6,358 bases of DNA from Oscillospiraceae bacterium (GTDB lineage: Bacteria; Bacillota; Clostridia; Oscillospirales; Oscillospiraceae), in assembly GCA_028691385.1 (NCBI GenBank), contig JAQUZL010000104.1, positions 1 to 6,358 of the forward strand, in the 5' to 3' direction. Shown here piece after piece: positions 4,352 to 6,358 of this stretch. How positions within the stretch are numbered: position 1 is the stretch's first letter; each line of letters opens with the position of its first letter. Under the pieces are notes generated by a model, which searched no databases, was not told where the DNA came from, and saw nothing but the letters and a program-made list of their open reading frames with translations. The position numbers and the translations under genes are program-made.

Positions 4352-6358
4352 ATGACATACGAAGCATTCAAAGCCGCCCATCACCTGACCCTCAATGCCC
4401 AGCAGGACGCCGCCGTGCAGGCGCTGCGGGGGCAGGTTTTGCTGCTGGCCGTGCCGGGCAGCGGCAAAACCACGGTTCTCGTGGCGCGGCTGGGCTATCT
4501 GTTGGCATGCGGCGCGCAGCCGGAGGAAATTCTCACCATGACCTATACTGTGGCGGCAACGGGCGATATGCGTGGCCGCTTCGCCGCCCTGTTCGGCCGG
4601 GAACTCGCCGCGCGCATGACCTTTGCCACCATCAACGGCGTTTCGGCGCGCATCATTCGCCACTATGCGCGCGCGCAGGGGCGCACCGCGTTTTCCCTTG
4701 TAACCGACGACCGGGCGCTTTCCCAGCTGGTGGGGGAGCTGTACCGGGCGCAGACCGGCACGTACGCCACCGAAAGCGACATTCAGGCTGCGCGCACAGC
4801 CATCACCTATGCAAAAAACATGCAGCTCACCGGGGACGCTTTGGACAAGGTTGCGCTGGACGGCGTTTCCTTCGCGCCGCTCTACCATGCCTATTGTCAG
4901 GCGCTGCGCGACCGCGGCCAGATGGATTTTGACGATCAACTGGTCTACGCCTGCCAAATTCTGCGGAAGTACCCCGCCATCACGGCGCATTTTCAAGCAA
5001 AATGGCGCAATGTCTGCGTGGATGAGGCGCAGGACACCTCCAAAATTCAGATGGAGATCATTTCGCTGCTGCAAAGCGGTAACCTCTTTCTGGTGGGCGA
5101 CGAGGATCAGAGCATCTATGGCTTTCGCGCGGCCTATCCGGACGCGCTGATGACCTTTCCCCAGGACTATCCCGGCGCGACCACGCTGCTGATGGAACAG
5201 AACTACCGCTCCACGCCGCAGATCGTTTCGGCGGCAGACCGGTTTATTGCGCAAAATTGCGGCCGCCATCCCAAGCATATGGTGGCTACAAGACCCGACG
5301 GCGCGGCCGTAATGGCCATTCCGGTCGCCGATCGCCGGGCGCAGTACCGCTACCTTCTGGAGCTGGCAAAAAATTCCACTTCTGCGACTGCCGTCCTCTT
5401 TCGCGACAATGACAGCGCGCTGCCGGTCATTGACCTGCTCGCGCGCGCAGGCGTCGGTTTTTCCTGCCGTCAGCGGGAGGGCGGCTTTTTCACCAGCCGC
5501 GTGGTGACGGATCTCACGGATATTTTGCGCTTTTCCCTCGACCCAACCGATGCGGAGCGGTTTTTGCGTATCTATTTTAAGCTGGGCGCGGGCATCAGCA
5601 AGGCGTCCGCCACGCAGGCGGCGCAGTCCGGCGGTCCGGTGCTTTCCGCGCTGCTCGCGCAGCCCGGCCTTTCTCCTTGGACAAAAAAGCAGTGCACTGC
5701 GCTGCGCACCCATTTTGCAAATTTGGTTTCCGAGCCTGCCGATCGCGCCGTCTATCGCATCGTACACTTCATGGGCTATGGCGATTATCTGGATGAGCGG
5801 GGTATGGACGCCAACAAGGCCGATATTTTGGAAGCGCTGGGCGCGGAGGAGCCGACGCCCGCGCGGCTGCTTGCACGGCTGGACGAACTGGCCGCGCTGG
5901 TGCAGCAGGGTGCGCAAGATGCGCAGAGCAAGCTGATTTTGTCCACCATCCACTCCAGCAAGGGGCTGGAATATGATCGGGTGATTCTAATGGATGTGGC
6001 CGACGGCATTTTTCCCAGCGCAGTGCCGGGCGCTGCCGCCACGGCGGACGACCGCCGCGCCTACGAGGAGGAACGGCGGCTGTTCTATGTGGGCATGACC
6101 CGCGCACGCGAGCAGCTGTCCATTTTCCGCTTCCGCAAGGCGTCGCTCGCCTCCACCTTTGCCGCGTCCGTGTTCCCCGAACCGTCTGGGCAGAAAGCGT
6201 CGCGGGGTAGGGTCTTTACGCCGCCGCCCGGTGCATCCACCGCCGTGCTTGCCATGACCGCGCGCTGCGTGCCGGGTACGCGGGTATGCCACCGCCAGTT
6301 CGGCGCGGGCAACATTGTCGCCCGCGAGGGGGATTTGGTGACGATATTATTCGACAGC
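4352..6358 (+). CDS. UvrD/PcrA-like superfamily 1 ATP-dependent DNA helicase, 3' end cut by the window
   Basis: 669 codons are open to the last base. The start ATG follows GGGAG with a short 4-nt spacer. Helicase motifs in order: Q-motif LNAQQDAAV (14-22), Walker A AVPGSGKTT (33-41, Lys39), motif Ia-like TMTYTVAATGDM, Walker B VDEAQD (Asp224, Glu225), motif III GDEDQSIYGFR (249-259), motif IV QNYRS (283-287), motif V STIHSSKGLEYD (531-542), motif VI EEERRLFYVGMTRARE (572-587). From residue 640, VPGTRVCHRQFGAGNIV matches the small Tudor-like C-terminal domain of PcrA/UvrD, which contacts RNA polymerase or other partners; only its last few residues should be missing. The expected activity is 3'-to-5' unwinding of DNA in repair or in removal of roadblocks. 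Differences from classical UvrD/PcrA are TYTVAAT where TFTNKAA is usual and TINGV where TFHS is usual, so this looks like a distinct Firmicutes subfamily. I therefore give no gene symbol. Confidence 0.93.
   Translation, partial: MTYEAFKAAHHLTLNAQQDAAVQALRGQVLLLAVPGSGKTTVLVARLGYLLACGAQPEEILTMTYTVAATGDMRGRFAALFGRELAARMTFATINGVSARIIRHYARAQGRTAFSLVTDDRALSQLVGELYRAQTGTYATESDIQAARTAITYAKNMQLTGDALDKVALDGVSFAPLYHAYCQALRDRGQMDFDDQLVYACQILRKYPAITAHFQAKWRNVCVDEAQDTSKIQMEIISLLQSGNLFLVGDEDQSIYGFRAAYPDALMTFPQDYPGATTLLMEQNYRSTPQIVSAADRFIAQNCGRHPKHMVATRPDGAAVMAIPVADRRAQYRYLLELAKNSTSATAVLFRDNDSALPVIDLLARAGVGFSCRQREGGFFTSRVVTDLTDILRFSLDPTDAERFLRIYFKLGAGISKASATQAAQSGGPVLSALLAQPGLSPWTKKQCTALRTHFANLVSEPADRAVYRIVHFMGYGDYLDERGMDANKADILEALGAEEPTPARLLARLDELAALVQQGAQDAQSKLILSTIHSSKGLEYDRVILMDVADGIFPSAVPGAAATADDRRAYEEERRLFYVGMTRAREQLSIFRFRKASLASTFAASVFPEPSGQKASRGRVFTPPPGASTAVLAMTARCVPGTRVCHRQFGAGNIVAREGDLVTILFDS

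Noticed and set aside
4319..5953. 544-codon open frame on the minus strand opposite the helicase
   Set aside because: The plus strand carries every superfamily 1 helicase motif in order. The antisense product has no recognisable domain and its start falls inside the helicase gene without a good ribosome binding site.

Overview
The window looks like chromosomal DNA of a GC-rich member of the Clostridia, probably Oscillospiraceae/Ruminococcaceae-like. The evidence is high G+C coding sequence with strong third-position GC bias, AGGAG-type ribosome binding sites, a DUF4358-like lipoprotein next to an MBOAT/DHHW pair (a gene set I associate with Firmicutes), and a UvrD-like helicase of a type I recall from the same group. 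The taxon is inferred from gene content, not from a marker gene.

Left edge (1-116): the 5' end of an IS3-family (IS150-like) insertion sequence. Its first 25 transposase codons run leftward off the window. The tip of the element is a 17-bp perfect inverted repeat that would hide the transposase ribosome binding site in any transcript entering from outside.

Positions 142-3556, minus strand: a compact three-gene envelope-polymer O-acylation operon. In transcription order it encodes a lipoprotein with 11 KPAEQ-type repeats and a DUF4358-like C-terminal domain (2698-3483), an AlgI/DltB-like MBOAT acyltransferase (1243-2646), and an AlgJ/AlgX-like DHHW protein (142-1230, GTG start). Upstream is a sequence matching an ECF sigma factor promoter (GGGAAC, then CGTC 16 nt further on), which suggests cell-envelope stress control. 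A strong hairpin lies between the lipoprotein and MBOAT genes. The operon reads directly into the IS.

Positions 3484-3676: a divergent intergenic region with the ECF-like promoter leftward, a sigma-A-like promoter rightward, and a 12-bp GCGCAGCTGCGC palindrome between them.

Positions 3677-6358, plus strand: a second, unrecognised lipoprotein (199 aa) closed by a good Rho-independent terminator. It is followed by a UvrD/PcrA-like superfamily 1 helicase whose last residues are cut by the window end. I saw no tRNA, rRNA, CRISPR array, riboswitch or replication origin.

A plausible division of labour is as follows. The MBOAT protein moves acyl groups (probably acetyl) across the membrane, the DHHW protein transfers them to an extracellular polymer, and the long-armed lipoprotein assists or reaches the polymer from the outer face of the membrane. 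The acceptor polymer cannot be told from this window. The helicase is a DNA-repair type gene with no obvious link to the operon.
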